Source: JAQICB01 sp046482735 (lineage in GTDB: Bacteria; Bacteroidota; Bacteroidia; Bacteroidales; UBA1715). From it: a DNA stretch of 15,809 nucleotides. The translations under genes and the position numbers were made by a program. The stretch's first letter is position 1. Every line of letters begins with the position of its first letter. The notes below the pieces were generated by a model that ran no database searches, was not told the DNA's origin, and saw only the letters and a list, made by a program, of their open reading frames with translations. Positions 15,466-15,809 of the stretch are shown piece after piece. The DNA lies in assembly GCA_046482735.1 (NCBI GenBank), contig JAWOEL010000020.1:1-15809 (forward strand), read 5' to 3'.

Positions 15466-15496
15466 TTGTATTGTTTTAAAAAATAGAGTTATTTTG
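15466..15496 (+). promoter_or_regulatory. Candidate promoter for lysA
   Basis: TTG at 15466-15468 (within TTTTTG) is followed after 20 bases by TTATTTTG (15489-15496), one mismatch from TAnnTTTG. Spacing fits the Bacteroidetes -33/-7 arrangement and leaves a leader of about 30 bases before the ATG at 15534. Confidence 0.45.
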
Positions 15497-15533
15497 CACA
15501 TTAAAAATTAGTAAAAACAATAAAATAAGACAT

Positions 15534-15809
15534 ATGCAAAAAACAATCCCTTTTACAAAAGAACAAATTGAAAAAATTATTGATATACACCCAACCCCTT
15601 TTCATATTTATGATGAAAAAAACATGATAGAAAATGGAAAACGTTTACAACATGCATTTTCATGGAATAAAGGATTTAAAGAATTTTTTGCCGTTAAAGC
15701 AAATCCAAATCCATATATTGTAAAATTATTTTCAAACATCGGTTTTGGAACCGATTGTAGTTCTTTGGCAGAACTTGAAATATCTGATAAAGTTGGCGTT
15801 GAAGGAAAC
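15534..15809 (+). CDS. lysA: Diaminopimelate decarboxylase, 5' part only
   Basis: Ninety-two codons are present before the window ends, with no stop. TPFHIYDEKNMIENGKRL and EFFAVKANPNPYIVKL match the N-terminus of fold-III PLP decarboxylases; Lys55 in FAVKANPNP is the residue expected to bind pyridoxal phosphate. The continuation GFGTDCSSLAELEIS fits the LysA group over ornithine/arginine decarboxylases. LysA removes CO2 from meso-diaminopimelate to give lysine, the last step of lysine synthesis, in the cytoplasm. It is likely transcribed from its own promoter near 15466-15496 rather than from the vWA gene. Carboxynorspermidine decarboxylase and other relatives share the fold, so a different group member is possible from this fragment. 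Confidence 0.82.
   Translation, partial: MQKTIPFTKEQIEKIIDIHPTPFHIYDEKNMIENGKRLQHAFSWNKGFKEFFAVKANPNPYIVKLFSNIGFGTDCSSLAELEISDKVGVEGN

Noticed and set aside
1..15809. CRISPR array, tRNA, rRNA or phage genes
   Set aside because: No regularly spaced repeats, cloverleaf-like or rRNA-like sequence and no phage-type protein was recognised.

Overview
The window is AT-rich and looks like a chromosomal stretch from a Bacteroidetes/Bacteroidota member, probably a free-living polysaccharide degrader. The supporting signs are several TAnnTTTG-type -7 promoter elements, almost no Shine-Dalgarno sequences, secreted proteins whose signal peptides end just before Gln-Asn, a TPR/PD40/OmpA periplasmic protein of the PorE layout, and a LysA-type decarboxylase with phylum-typical wording. 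This placement is inferred from reading alone.

Region 1 (1-2175, minus) is most of a secreted, modular glycoside hydrolase family 8 enzyme (cellulase/endoglucanase type) that runs off the left edge. Region 2 (about 2300-3080) is a dead IS4-family insertion sequence: a transposase relic with two frameshifts and three stops, enclosed by a 19-bp inverted repeat (18 of 19 matching).

Region 3 (3142-8508, all minus, tightly packed) is a surface-glycan cluster of six genes. In transcription order they are a GT4-like glycosyltransferase, a TagD-type cytidylyltransferase, a short-chain dehydrogenase/reductase, a TagB/TagF-type glycerophosphotransferase, a TylF-like methyltransferase that seems to lack its cofactor-binding core, and a LicD-family phosphotransferase. 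The cytidylyltransferase can make a CDP-activated small alcohol, which both the TagB/F-like and LicD-like enzymes could use. The set therefore reads as a teichoic-acid-like or phospho-alditol decoration system in a Gram-negative organism. This is the most interesting part of the window.

Region 4 (8710-11986, minus) holds a PorE-like envelope protein (TPR, beta-propeller, CarboxypepD_reg-like, OmpA) and a nine-repeat TPR protein. Region 5 (12092-13917, minus) holds a class I methyltransferase and an RluD-type pseudouridine synthase, separated by a perfect-arm palindrome that looks like a REP element. Region 6 (14036-15809, plus) is divergent: a secreted von Willebrand A protein with repeated C-terminal beta modules, then the 5' part of lysA.

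No RNA gene, CRISPR array or phage module was seen.
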